Source of the DNA: Colius striatus
Lineage: Eukaryota; Chordata; Aves; Coliiformes; Coliidae
NCBI RefSeq assembly: GCF_028858725.1
Contig: NC_084761.1
Span: forward strand, 98,605,971 to 98,669,970
Direction of reading: 5' to 3'
Length of the DNA: 64,000 nt
Part shown: piece by piece, positions 1 through 13,129 of the stretch
Layout: every line of letters begins with the position of its first letter
Position numbering within the stretch: the stretch's first letter is position 1
Position numbers and translations under genes: made by a program
The notes under the pieces: generated by a model
Told to the model about the DNA's origin: nothing
Databases searched by the model: none
The model's input: only the letters and a program-made list of their open reading frames with translations

Positions 1-1968
1 TTCTCACCCCCCTGGGCACGCTGCTCTATCCTACTGAGCACATAGCTAATGATACTCAGGGCTTGAGCTCTTGCTGAAACCCCCAGAAACAAACCAACCC
101 AAAAGTCCCAACGTCTGGCTGCAGGCTTTTCCTAAGCAAAACAGCCCAATAATTGGGTTTAGAGGATGCTTTATTTAAGAACACACATCATTTTTTTCTA
201 GAGGTGATTAAAACCAGTGTGAGAATGAGTGGAGAGAGGCTTATTTGGGGCTCAGTGAATCATTTCATTCAAACTGGAAGGCAGGCTTACTTGGAAGTGT
301 TTGCAGCTTCCCAGACAATACAGCAAGGCAGACAGACCCAGGAGAAAACAACCTGGGTTTGGGAAGGAGTTGAGAAAATTGGCCTCTCCTGCTTTATTAA
401 CTGATTGCAACCAAAGGATGGTGTTCCTGAGAGCCCAGGCCTCAGCCCTGGGCTGGTGCTGAGCCCGTTGGATGCTCCTGCCCCTTGACAAACACTTGCA
501 CAAACACAGGCTAAAAATATTGTGATTAGGACACGTGATGAAGGAGAGAAGAGAAATACAGCTCCTGCTCCTGGCTGGCTGCTCCACCAGCCCCCAGCTT
601 CAGTGCCTTGGCACTGCCTTGGGCCTTTGTTGTTTGGGGGGCAGGGGGGAGCAGGAGATGAGATGATTCCTGACTGTAGCCTATTTTTAGGAGGCGAGGC
701 GGTGGCAGGAGCTGCAGCGACCTCTCCGCTTTGGCAACCTGCTCTGCCCTCTCCCTGCCTCTAATTCCCCTCAGCTAAACTGCAGCTAGAGGCCAAATTT
801 GAGGGGTTTTACCCCAAAGCTCATCAGCTTCTGCTAAAGACACCCCAAGGATGCAGGAGAAGCATTTTAAGGGCGGGAAGAGCTGTTATTGCTGGCTGAG
901 CACCCGGAGGATATGGTGATGTGCAGCAACATAAAACCCAGAGTGAGATAGCCATCCACCCTGACCTGCTGTGCCCAGGCTCTGAAATTCCAGCCAGCAG
1001 TTCCTCCCTCTCATGCCCAGTAATTGAAAAGCAAAACCAAACCAAACCTCTTTGGCAGGCATCTCACAGAGCCTCACTCCCTGCTTAAATCTGCTGAGGC
1101 CACCCGGGCATGCCTGAGGAATGATGCTCTTTGTTAAAAGATCCACAGAGCATCCTTTGGCTGCTGCCCATGGGGCTGGTGGGCACAGGGAGGGAGGTGA
1201 TGGTGGTCTCCTCCTCGGCCTCACTGGGTTGTGTCCTCTGTCACAGGAGCATCCTCTGCCAGGAGCAGGGATGCAGGGACACGGCCCCGCTGGGCGCGTG
1301 CCAGTTGCCATGGAAATGCACAGAGATGGATTCTAGAAGTTTTCCTGGAAGGGGAGATGGTTGGAGCTGTCAGAGGGGGAGATGGAGAGCAGGGAGATGA
1401 TATCCAGGGATTAACTGGTGACCCAGCAATGTGCCATCTCCAGTGGCCAGCCTGAGAGGAGTCACTGCCCAGTCGCACCCCGCCACAAAGCCCACTGCCT
1501 GCTTCGAGCTTTTGGGATGCTGCTCCCTGCTCTGTCTCTGAGGCCTGGTGGAGGGAGGTTTGGGGTGGTTTATAAAAGACTCTGGGTTTGGTAGTTGGCT
1601 TCTGGTGTGAGTTTTGGTGGGGGTGGTTCAAAGGAGGTGCTTCACATGCAAAAGATGGGTTGTGAAAGGTAACGCAGGGGGTTGCAAGGTACTGGCAGCT
1701 CCCACACCATGTGAGCTGCACCACCTCTGCCCCTGCCCCTAAAACCATAAGGGGAAGCAGTAGCACTCCTCTGAGGGATTTCTTTCATATATCCCAGTTC
1801 CTTCTGGTGCTCAGCCCCATCTACAGAAGAAACCTGAAGCTCAAGCAGAAAATCCAGGGGACTCTTGGCCACAAGCGATGGAAATGCTGAGGAGCAGAGG
1901 GACAGGGACAGTGCTGCAGGGCTGGTGTCTTTTATCCAGCTTCCAGGGTGAAAAAAAAGCCACTTCTG
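1..1968. other. Intergenic DNA, no gene recognised
   Basis: I see no exon-like conserved reading frame, RNA gene or clear repeat here. The short open frames have no recognisable protein similarity and sit in GC-rich unique DNA. Confidence 0.5.
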
Positions 1969-2425
1969 AATCACAAAATCAAGGAATGGTTTTGATTGGA
2001 AAAGCCCTTTGAGCTCATCAAGTCCGACCATTCCCCAGCACTGCCACAGCCACCACTGAGCCATGGTCCTCAGGCACAGCTCCACGGCTTTGGGATCCCT
2101 CCAGGGATGGGGACTCCCCCAGCTCCCTGGGCAGCCTGGCACAGGGATGGACAGCTCTTTGGTGAACAAATTGTTCCAAATCTCCAGTCTAAACCTCCAC
2201 TGGTACAACTTGAAGCTTCTTGTCCTGACACTCGTAGCTCGGGAGCAAAGACCAACCCCCAGCTCCCTGCAGCCTCCTGTCAGGGAGTGTCAGAGAGTGC
2301 TGCTGGCTGCCCTCAGCCTCCTCTTCTCCAGGCTCAACACCCCCATTCCCTCAGCCCCTCCCCAGCACCCTTGTGCTCCAGACCCTTCCCCAGCTCTGCT
2401 ACTTGGCTCTGACCACGCTCCACCC
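1969..2425 (-). mobile_element. CR1 LINE fragment, 5'-truncated
   Basis: The left end holds the inverse of the CR1 3' tail (a variant of TTGGTTGGAAAAGACCTTT next to an AATCACAAAATCA stretch), so the element lies on the minus strand. It continues through the CR1 hallmark CTCCCTGGGCAGCCTGGCAC and the downstream TGCAGCCTCCTGTCAGGG segment. It has more substitutions than most CR1 copies here, so it is probably older. Confidence 0.85.
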
Positions 2426-3097
2426 CTCACAGAAACAACTCAAGTATAGAGGACATCTGTCTCAGAGTCAACAAAGCCCCTTTCTCATCCATGAGAGAAG
2501 CCCTTGGAAGAGATTAACATTAGCAGCAGGGAATTTCCCAGCCATACCCATCACCACAGGGAGGTTTTGATCACCAGGAGGAGGGAGCTGGTTGCCCTGA
2601 GTGAGCAGCCAGCAGATTTATGACTCTCACACCCATTGGCACAGAGGTTCCTCTGAAGCTGGAAAGGTGGAGGCAGTGGGCACAGTCCAAACAAGTAGAA
2701 AGATTTCTTCACCTAAATCAGATCATCTCCCAGCCCAGGAGATGCAAAGGGTTCATAAAGGAATCCAACAGTGGCAAAATGCACTGAGGACTAATAAATA
2801 TAGGGCAGTGGGTTGAAATCAGAAGGTGCATGAGCTGGGAATGCTTGGAGCTTAGAGAAGACATGTGGAAATGATGCTTTACCCTAGATATCTGTTGGCT
2901 CTGGGCACATAAGCCCAAGCTTGGCTGCCAAAGGGAGTGTTGCCATAAACCAACCTTCAGCCCACCCCTTTGGGAGAAGGAATTCCAGCCTCAGCTCAGT
3001 GCTGCCCATCACCAGCAGCTCTGGGGCTGCCTCCTGTCACCCAGCTGCAGCTTCTCCTTTAAACAGGGAGTGTCGGAATTATGCAACCCCTTGCCAC
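2426..3097. other. Intergenic DNA, no gene recognised
   Basis: Unique sequence between two CR1 fragments; nothing further recognised. Confidence 0.5.
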
Positions 3098-3345
3098 AAT
3101 CATAGAACCCTTTGGTGGGAAAAGACCTTTAGGATCATCCAGTGCAAGCCCTTCCCTCACCCTGCCAAGCCCAGCACTACCCCCTGGCCCTCAGCACCTC
3201 AGCTCCAGGGCTTTGGGATCCCTCCAGGGCTGGGCACTCCCCCAGCTCCCTGAGCAGCCTGTTCCAATGCTTGATAACTCTCTTCAATGCTTAATAACCC
3301 TCCACCTAATCTCCCCAGACTATAGGGAAAACCCCAAACTAAACT
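3098..3345 (-). mobile_element. CR1 LINE fragment, 5'-truncated
   Basis: It starts with an inverse CR1 tail (AATCATAGAACCCTTTGG, then GGAAAAGACCTTTAGGATCA) and runs through the GATCCCTCCAGGGCTGGGCA module. The right part, with GATAACTCTCTTCAATGCTT, is diverged and resembles older CR1 copies. Confidence 0.8.
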
Positions 3346-4230
3346 CCCAGAGATGAAAACTGGTGGACAAAGCCCAGACTTGATTTCCATGCTCTAACCC
3401 CAGAGACTGGGCAGCTGGAAGGGAGGCTGATGTGGCATTGCAGGCAGCGGGGCAGCAGGAAAGGGACCCCCAGGACCATGCTGGGTCCTGGCTCTTTGGG
3501 GAAAACATCTATGGGGATCAGCAGGAGCCAGCAAGGAGCTGGGCATGGAAATGCTCGCCCTGGCTGGTGAAGGATGCCAGGTACCCAGGGATGGTGGCTG
3601 GTGCCAGCTTGTTCCAGATGGCAGGTGAGTGGGGGAGTCCCGGGCTGGCAGCCGGCGCTGCAGCACGCTGGGAGGGCCATAGGGCTGGGAGAGCTTAGGG
3701 GTGAGCTTGGGGCTGAGCAGCCTGTGCTCTCGCTGAAAGCTCAGAGGAGACTTTCTGGCTCTCAGCATCATCAGAGCAAAACCTCTCCTTCCTTTGGGAT
3801 TGCCATTTGCTGCCCCAAAGATGCTCTCACCACATGGAGCGGGAGCACAAAGCCCTTCTGCTTGGGTGAAGCTTTGCTCCGTGGGCACACTCAGGTCTGT
3901 CAGAGCAGCTTTCCAAACCCCTGCAGCTCTGAAACATCTCAGGGACCAGAGAAAGAGAGAGAGGACCTAAAAGCTGAGCCTGAGCTCTGGTCCCTCCCCA
4001 GGGTGCCTGTGTGCACCTGGCCACCGCACGGATTTCCTCTCTCTGCTTTCGTGCCACCACATTTCACCCTGGGAAGGTTTTCCCTCCTCCTCACCAGCCA
4101 AGTGCCCCTGCTGGGAAGGGAAAGGCTGTGCCAGCACCTGCAGCTTGGCTTTTGTCATGGTCACATTGTCCCATTACCTCATGAGTGGTGTCACCCCCAC
4201 GGCCAGAGCTAATGCAGCCATGCTCCTCCC
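3346..4230. other. Intergenic DNA, no gene recognised
   Basis: Unique sequence. Open frames here show no domain or exon structure that I recognise. Confidence 0.5.
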
Positions 4231-5363
4231 AGGGACACTGCCACCACTGAGGGACATTGCCATCCCTGACAGACACTGACATCCCTGAGGGACACTGCCA
4301 TCCCAGGGGGACACTGCCATCCCAGGGGGACACTGCCACCCCTGACAGACATTGCCATCCCTGACAGACACTGCCACCCCTGAGGGACACTGCCACCCCT
4401 GACAGACACTGCCAGCCCTGAGGGACACTGCCACCCCTGACAGACACTGCCAGCCCTGAGGGACACTGCCACCCCTGACAGACACTGCCACCCCTGAGGG
4501 ACACTGCCACCCCTGACAGACACTGCCAGCCCTGAGGGACACTGCCACCACTGAGGGACATTGCCATCCCTGACAGACACTGACATCCCTGACAGACATT
4601 GCCAGCCCTGAGGGACACTGCCACCCCAGAGGGACACTGCCACCCCTGAGGGACACTGCCACCCCTGACAGACACTGCCAGCCCTGAGGGACACTGCCAC
4701 CACTGAGGGACACTGCCATCCCTGAGAGACACTGCCATCCCTGACAGACATTGCCATCCCTGACAGACACTGCCATCCCTGAGGGACACTGCCACCCCTG
4801 ACAGACACTGCCAGCCCTGAGGGACACTGCCACCCCAGAGGGACACTGCCACCCCTGAGGGACACTGCCACCCCTGACAGACACTGCCACCCCTGAGGGA
4901 CACTGCCACCCCAGAGGGACACTGCCATCCCTGACAGACACTGCCACCCCTGAGGGACACTGCCACCCCAGAGGGACACTGCCATCCCTGACAGACACTG
5001 CCACCCCTGAGGGACACTGCCACCCCTGAGGGACACTGCCACCCCAGAGGGACACTGCCATCCCTGACAGACACTGCCACCCCTGAGGGACACTGCCACC
5101 CCTGACAGACACTGCCATCCCTGACAGACACTGCCACCCCTGAGGGACACTGCCATCCCTGAGGGACACTGCCACCCCAGAGGGACACTGCCACCCCTGA
5201 GGGACACTGCCATCCCTGACAGACACTGCCATCCCTGAGGGACACTGCCATCCCTGACAGAAACTGCCATCCCTGAGGGACACTGCCACCCCTGAGGGAC
5301 ACTGCCACCCCTGACAGACACTGCCACCCCTGAGGGACACTGCCACCCCTGAGGGACACTGCC
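4231..5363. repeat. 19-bp minisatellite, about 60 units
   Basis: This is a near-perfect tandem array of the 19-bp unit ACACTGCCACCCCTGAGGG. Common variants end in GACAG instead of GAGGG, carry T for C in GCCATCCC, or read CCAGAGGG. The unit length is fixed; variation is by substitution. Because 19 is not a multiple of three and no phase of the unit gives a stop on the minus strand, all three minus frames stay open for about 400 codons. I read these as artefacts and not genes: there is no start context, no splice signal and no non-repeat coding flank. Confidence 0.95.
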
Positions 5364-5675
5364 TTCATCAAGAAGAAGAGGGCACATTAGACAGCACCTG
5401 TAGAGCCAGCCCTGCAGCGCCAGCAGTGCTCTCCCGGGCAGATGGGTGGATATAAACCACACCATCACGGTTTGTCTTCTTCTCTGGGGATCTGAAACAC
5501 CAGCACTACTTCAGGATCACCTCTGGGGATGAAGAGAGCTTTACAAGAGCTGCCTCTGCCACCTGTCAGGAGCAGGGGACCTCCCCATGGCACGTTAGGC
5601 TGGTGGTGTATAAAAGGTGGGGCGCGTCTTTCCATCTCCAGGAGAAAAGGAGAGCTGCTGATCCTGGTCTCTGCT
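5364..5675. other. Spacer between two minisatellites
   Basis: About 310 bp of unique sequence; nothing recognised. Confidence 0.45.
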
Positions 5676-6220
5676 CTCAGGGATGCTCCTGCCAGCAGTG
5701 AACCTGTCCCAGGTCTCAGGGATGCTCCTGCCAGCAGTGAACCTGTCACAGGTCTCAGGGATGCTCCTGCCAGCAGTGATCCCATCACAGGTCTCAGGGA
5801 TGCTCCTGCCAGCAGTGATCCTGTCACAGGTCTCAGGGATGATCCTGACAGCAGTGATCCTGTCCCAGGTCTCAGGGATGCTCCTGGCAGCAGTGATCCT
5901 GTCCCAGGTCTCAGGGATGCTCCTGGCAGCAGTGATCCTGTCACAGGTCTCAGGGATGGTCCTGCCAGCAGTGAACCTGTCACAGGGTTCAGGGATGCTC
6001 CTGGCAGCAGTGATCCTGTCCCAGGTCTCAGGGATGGTCCTGCCAGCAGTGATCCTGTCACAGGTCTCAGGGATGCTCCTGGCAGCAGTGATCCTGTCCC
6101 AGGTCTCAGGGATGCTCCTGCCAGCAGTTGGAGGTTGGACTGGATGATCTCTAAAGCTCCCTTCCAACCCCTACCATTCTATGATCCTGTCCCAGGTCTC
6201 AGGGATGGCCTTAACAGCAG
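5676..6220. repeat. 39-bp minisatellite, about 12.5 units, interrupted
   Basis: The unit begins CTCAGGGATGCTCCTGCCAG and ends CAGTGAACCTGTCCCAGGT (39 bp). Frequent variants have GGCAG for GCCAG and GATCC for GAACC. Since 39 is 13 codons, frames on both strands remain open and give a 13-residue pseudo-protein repeat (LRDAPASSEPVTG). A CR1 tail at 6129-6183 splits the array; one partial unit follows it. Confidence 0.95.
6129..6183 (+). mobile_element. Very short CR1 3' end inserted in the 39-bp array
   Basis: About 55 bp read TGGAGGTTGGACTGGATGAT and on to TTCCAACCCCTACCATTCTA, the terminal sequence of CR1 elements (compare the copy ending at 40,792). The left flank ends in CCAGCAGT and the right flank resumes with GATCCTGTCCC, which are contiguous in an intact array unit. 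The insert therefore sits in one unit without an evident target-site duplication. Confidence 0.85.
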
Positions 6221-7626
6221 GTAAGAGCAAGGACCTGGGCTCCAGCTCAGAGACTGGAGGCCCTGCACATGCCAAAGCCTTGTAGCCCAGTTAAAACATG
6301 GCACAGCCTGGGCAGCCAAGATCTGGGGTGTCCATCTAACACAGGAGAGGTGAAGAGTGAGGACCACTCAGTCCATCCCTTGGTTGTATCCCACCACTAT
6401 CCAACAGATCCCCTAAGCAGCAGGCTGGGGTTGTGTTTGGTAGCTCCAGATGGACTCTTTTGCTCCTTTTTATCATCTTAGTCCCCATGATGTCCAGCTC
6501 TCCCCTGCAGACCCCGTTGCAGAGGAAGCCTCTGGGTCTGGGAAGCAGCAGCTTTGTGCCTGTGAAGAGTTTCATAGATGTGTTTTATGGTGGGTTATGA
6601 ACACAACTCCACACAGCCAAACTGCTGAAGTGGCTGTCAGCTCCCCAGAGTATCCCTGCTCATGCAGGATCTGCTCCAAAGCAACAGCAGAAACCTGGAA
6701 ATCTCCAACCAACCAAGCAGGGAAAGCAACAGCCTCCAGCCTTGCTTCACTGGAGGCTTCAGCCCAGGGGGATGAAGGGGTTGGGAGGATGCTCAAGGGC
6801 TGGGAGCATCAGGATCCTTCTGAACCTTTGCTTGTGTTGAGTCCTCTCTTCAAACATGCTCCTTTGGATGAGGTTAGGAGGGGGATTTGCAGCAGGACTC
6901 TGCCCTCTCCCAGCCCAAAGGCAGGCCAAAAGGCCTGGGTAGGAGCCATGAGCTCACATGACTGAAACACAGCGAGGGAGCTGGCCACAGCCTTTGCCTT
7001 CTCATTTTTGGCTGCTTGCTCCATCTCAGGAGGAGCCATCAGCTACTTCAGGGCTCCAAATGAAAGCAGATACGAAATGCCAGCAGAAAGGGTTGCAAAA
7101 ATCAGGCACAGAAAAGGGGGTTTGGGGGGGGGGTTGGGGAGGCTGGGAAGGGGAGGGGGGAATAGCAAACCCAGCACCTTTCATGCTTCTAGAAGGAACA
7201 AGAGCAACAAAAGGCATTCACGGGGAAAAAATAGCATAAGGCAAATAAGAGCCTGGGGAGATGTAAATCTGGAAGAACAGCAGCCCACGGTGGGAGGGAG
7301 CCAAAGCCCCAGCACAGCGCTGCGGCGCAAGGGCCGGATCCGGACGGGTGCCCAGCACCCCCCACACACCTTTCCCCAGCCTTTCCCAGCCCTGGCAACT
7401 GCAGGGGAAAGCTGAAGCTGGAGGAGAGCGAAGGTCCCGTCCTCAGGAGCGGCTTTTGCAGGGCCGTGCGTGTGCACGGCCGGGGCTGGGGGTGCAGACG
7501 GGGGGATGCGGGCAGGACCGCGGGGGGATGCGCAGCTTTTGGGGGGATGCTGCGCGCACACACAGCAGCGGCACGCGCGGGGCCTGCGGCGATTCCTTAA
7601 ACATATCGCGATTATTAGCTACAAAA
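6221..7626. other. Intergenic DNA upstream of EGR4, with a G-run tract
   Basis: No gene is recognised. Bases 7107-7160 form a tract of long G runs (GGGGG, a 10-base G run, GGGG, GGGG, GGGGGG), able in principle to fold as a G-quadruplex. From about 7270 the sequence becomes CpG-rich as the EGR4 promoter region begins. Confidence 0.55.
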
Positions 7627-7738
7627 TGAGAGAGATGGAAGAGGGGGGAGGGAGGGAGAGAAGGGAGGGGGGAAGCAACAGGGAGAGAAAAAGGGGGAGG
7701 GGAAGGAGGGGGAGGGGGAGGGAGGGGGCAGCGCGTCA
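7627..7738 (+). repeat. Polypurine (GGGA/GGA-rich) tract
   Basis: About 110 bases are nearly all purine on the plus strand, with repeated GGGAGGG and GGGGGAGGGG runs. It lies just upstream of the EGR4 core promoter. Such tracts can form triplex or quadruplex structures; whether this one does is not visible from sequence. Confidence 0.85.
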
Positions 7739-7750
7739 CGGGAGAGATTT

Positions 7751-7877
7751 CCTTATTGGGACTCCCTTGCCCACATCCTGAGTCCATGTTTGGGCATTTA
7801 CGTCACGGCAGCCTCACTGGGGACTCCAGAAATGGCTGCGGCGGAAGGTCGGAGCAGCCCCGCTGCAGCTATAAAGG
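7751..7877 (+). promoter_or_regulatory. EGR4 core promoter: CArG-like boxes, CRE-like site, TATA box
   Basis: CCTTATTGGG (7751-7760) and CCATGTTTGG (7784-7793) each differ by one base from the SRF CArG consensus CC(A/T)6GG. TTACGTCA (7798-7805) is one base from the CREB site TGACGTCA. TATAAAGG (7870-7877) is a good TATA box, placing transcription start near 7900. SRF plus CREB control is the known logic of EGR-family immediate-early genes, so the set fits the gene downstream. The individual sites are motif matches only. Confidence 0.75.
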
Positions 7878-8027
7878 GGGCGGCGGGGAGGGAGAGCCGG
7901 GCGTCCGCACGGGCTGCCGCTGCTGCCTGCATCCCCCCGCATCCCCCTGAACCCCCCGGGACCCGCACACACACCCTTACCACCCCCCCGGGGCGAAGCA
8001 CCCCCCGGATCGCTCCCGCCGCCCAGC

Positions 8028-8205
8028 CCGAGCATCCCCCGGATTGCCCCAAGCATCCCCGAGCATCCTCCGGCTCGCCCCGAGCATCCCCTGGATAGCC
8101 CCGAGCATCCCCCTGATAGCCCCGAGCGTTCCCCCAGCTCGCCCTGAGCATCCCCCGGCTCTCGCTGAGCATCCCCCGGCTCGCCCCAGCCCGATCCCCG
8201 CCCCC
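8028..8205 (+). repeat. Degenerate about 22-bp repeat in the EGR4 5' leader
   Basis: The motif CCCGAGCATCCCCCGG recurs with small changes about eight times between the TATA box and the start codon. It lies in the probable 5'UTR and contains no ATG. Confidence 0.7.
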
Positions 8206-8232
8206 CCAGCTCCGGCCGTGCATCCCGGGGAG

Positions 8233-9995
<1,763 letters not shown>

Positions 9996-10599
9996 AAGCT
10001 TCGGCTGAGAGCTGGGACGAGACGGCGTTACCCGAGGGTCCAACCCTGAGCGTCTCACGGGAGAGCTGGGCTGGGAATATCGGCATCCTCCTGGGGTGGG
10101 AATATGGGCATCCTCCTGGGGTGGCACTGCGAGAAGAGGAGGGGATGTGCCAGGGAGGGTGAGGAGCTCACGGGAGGTGATGGGAGAGGTGGGATGTGGA
10201 GCCACCTCCAAACTGCAGAGACCGAGCGCGGTTTCTAGCTCGCGTTCCAAAGGAGGGGGAGGCAAAACAATGCGTGTCCAGAACGAAACCCCTGCCGAGA
10301 TGGGCATTTATACAGACGCAAAGCCTCGGGCAGCGGCTGTGGGCAGCGACCTGGCTGCGATTTGCCCTGACAGCGCTTTACACGAGGCTCCCGGCTGGTT
10401 CCTCGGCGCCCGGGGCTGCGGCTGCAGCGGCCCCGCTCCGCCCGGGGATGGAGCCGCCGCCGGGCTCCGGCAGCCGCGGCGGGACGGTCCCTCGGCAGAG
10501 GTGATGTCCTTAGCACTAGTGTTCTTATCTTCCTGTTTTGTAAAAAGAAAAGACCAAGAGTTCTATCAGGAATCCTCGCAAATGATGTCTATTTTTCTA

Positions 10600-10605
10600 A
10601 TTAAA
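10600..10605 (+). terminator. Candidate EGR4 poly(A) signal
   Basis: ATTAAA lies about 600 bp after the EGR4 stop in AT-rich unique sequence that looks like a 3'UTR (TGTAAAAAGAAAAG and CTATTTTTCTAATTAAAGC nearby). This makes 9996-10620 the likely 3'UTR. No other strong hexamer was seen in between. Confidence 0.5.
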
Positions 10606-10619
10606 GCTTGGAGCTCATT

Positions 10620-12490
10620 TCAGCCCTCGCTCGGGTCGGTTTTTCTGCCTTTCCGTGCTGCCCGGCACCTGACGCCGGGGCTGCTCCTGCTGAGGGCTCG
10701 GATGCGTGGGGAAGGCGGGGAGAAAGTGCTTAAATCATCAGCAGGTAGAGGAAAACCCATTTGTGCGGCGAAGGGGTTGGGAATCCTCCTCCTCAGCACC
10801 CCCAACCCCCCGGGGGAACGGCTCATCCCGGGAGAAGGGGCTTATCCCGGGACAAGGAGGGGAAAGGATCCCCACTCCCTGCTGCTGGGTCCCCATGGGG
10901 CCGTGGCTCCGGGTTTATTCCACTGGGGCTGAGCCCCCGGAGGGATCTGCCCTACTTGGATCCAGAGCCACAGAGTCTCCTGTGAGGACCCCAAAGCCCA
11001 GCTCAGTCCCCCCCACCCCGAGCTCTTGGTCCCCTGTGAGGTGAGAATGCCCTGGCAGGCACAAATGGGGTGAAACACAGCCCTGGCTCCCCATCTTCAT
11101 CCTGGCACATCCCCAGGGCTGGAGGGGATCCAGGCACCAGCAGGCAGAGGCAGACGGGCAGGATGTGGCCCCCTGCGAAGCCGAGGGGGCTGTTTGCTCC
11201 CTCCCTTTCAGCATTTTAGGCCTTTTCCTTACTCCTCAGACTGACCAGTGCCTGAGTGGCTCAGGAGGAGAGTTTGCAGCCTGGAAGATGCTGCTGGTAG
11301 CAGAGTCTCTCTCCTTCAGCTGTTACAACTCTGACAAAACCCCAATAGCCCCAGAATCTTTCTCTTCCAACTGGAGATGCTTGCTCAGATGGGACATGTC
11401 AGTCTTTGGCTTCAGTTCACTGGGAGGAGAAGGTGCCTGTGGGAACAGGGGGAGGAGGGCAGTGAGGACAGGGCAGTGTGTCCCTGGCTCATCAATCACA
11501 TCAATGCTCAGGTGCTTTGGGGATTATTGGCCTTTCCTTGCAGAGGGGGAAACTGAGGCAGGGAAGGGATGTTGAACAGAGCTGCAGCTCTCTGGCAGAG
11601 TTTGTCCTCTCCATCAGCCCCAGAGAGGGGGAATGTGCCCCTCAGCTGTGTTGTGGAGGAGAGATGTCTCCTTCCCCAGGCTCCCTCATCTCCCCCAGCC
11701 CTTCAGTGACACGTGGGCTGGGGCATGGCAGGGTGTAACCCCAGTTACACCAGTATCCCAGCAAATCCACCGGCCAGCACTTGCCATGGGCTGGGAGGAG
11801 CCCATGCAGATGGGGGAGGGAAGCTGGGCAAGGGACATGGGGACCCTGAGAACAGAGGAAGGGGCCAAGGGGAAATGTGGTTGAGGAGGAAACCCTAAAT
11901 GTCCCCTGGGACTTGTCCCTGAGAGCTCAAATCCCTGATGGCACCCAAGAGGACTTGGCACCACCAGCCCCAGGGATTTCCAGTGAGGAGCACTCCATGG
12001 GATGCAGCTAACCCCTGGCAATGGGAAAAAAACCCTTTCTCTTGGGAGGACACAGCAGGAACTGTTAGGAAGGGCCTCAGCACCCAGGTTTCCTTCAGTA
12101 AAAGGCATTTTGGGGGCAGCTCCCACCAGGCACTGAGCAGCTCTGCTTTCCCCCCTGCTGCTGGCCATGCCTGATGCATGAGGCCTTTGTTCACACCCCT
12201 CCAAAAGTGCTTTTGTTATTGATGCTGAGCCTGAAAGCTCTGCAGAGACACCTGGCTGAGCCCTCACCCTCTGCTCCCCCAGCTGGTGATGCTGAGGGGG
12301 CACCCAGCACCTCAGGGTGGGACTGAGCACCTGTGTGGGTGCTTGTAGGAGAGGGGGAGCAGTTGCACATGAGGCTACTTGGGGATGGGGATGAGCACCT
12401 GAGGCCAGGCTGGCAGCATCTTGGGCCCAATGCTGCCCTCATCCTCTGTGCCCATGTCACAGACAAGGAAACACGGCAGTGCTGGGTGCC
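10620..12490. other. Intergenic DNA between EGR4 and FBXO41
   Basis: No exon, RNA gene or CR1 copy is recognised in this stretch. Open frames are GC-driven. Confidence 0.5.
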
Positions 12491-12960
12491 TGCAGTGCTG
12501 AGGTGCTCAGGGACTGGATCAGGACTAAACCAGGGATTAAGTCAGGGTGCTCAGGGACTGGATCAGGATGAAGCCAAGCTGATCAGGGGCCAGAACAGGA
12601 CCAAGCCAAAGATTAAGTCGGGATGCTCGGGGGCTGGATCAGGATTGAGTCAAGGACCAAGCTGAGGTACCTGGGGAGTGGAACAGGACCAAGGCAGGGA
12701 TGAGGCCAGGGTGATGAGGGATCTGATCAGGATGAAGCCAGGGTGATGAGGGACCAGATGAGGATGAAGCCAGGGTGATGAGGGACCAGATGAGGATGAA
12801 GCCAGCATGATCAGGGATCAGATCAGGACCAAGCCAAGCACCAAGCTGAGAGGCACAGGGACTAGATCAAACCCAAGCTAGGGACCAAGCAGGAGTGCCT
12901 GGGAACCAGCTTAGGACTGGTCTTAGGAAGCTCAAGGACTGGATCAAGACCAAACCAAGG
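12490..12960. repeat. Degenerate tandem repeat, period about 30-34 bp
   Basis: Phrases such as GGGACCAGATGAGGATGAAG and CCAGGGTGATGAGGGA recur in tandem, cleanest at about 12700-12810, and fade into GGACTGGATCAGGA / ACCAAGCC variants on both sides. It is an old, partly decayed minisatellite with no coding signal. Confidence 0.7.
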
Positions 12961-13129
12961 TGCTGGGAACCGTGGGTTCAACCTGGGGTGGGGAAGGAGC
13001 AATGCACGTGCCCAGGCTCAGGCCACACACCGCGGGGGTTGCTCAGGGATGAGCCCAGCAGGGAGCCTGGCAGGGGCAGGGGCTTCACTGAGGGTGGGCA
13101 AAGCTGGGACTGGGGGTTGAGGGAGATGC

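Noticed and set aside
4091-5468. Three minus-strand ORFs of about 390-426 codons with SVPQGWQC-like repeats
   Set aside because: They are translations of the 19-bp minisatellite in three frames; they have no domain, no splice sites and no unique coding flank.
5529-6224. 231-codon plus-strand ORF with a 13-residue repeat
   Set aside because: A product of the stop-free 39-bp unit; both strands are open and a CR1 tail runs through the end of the frame.
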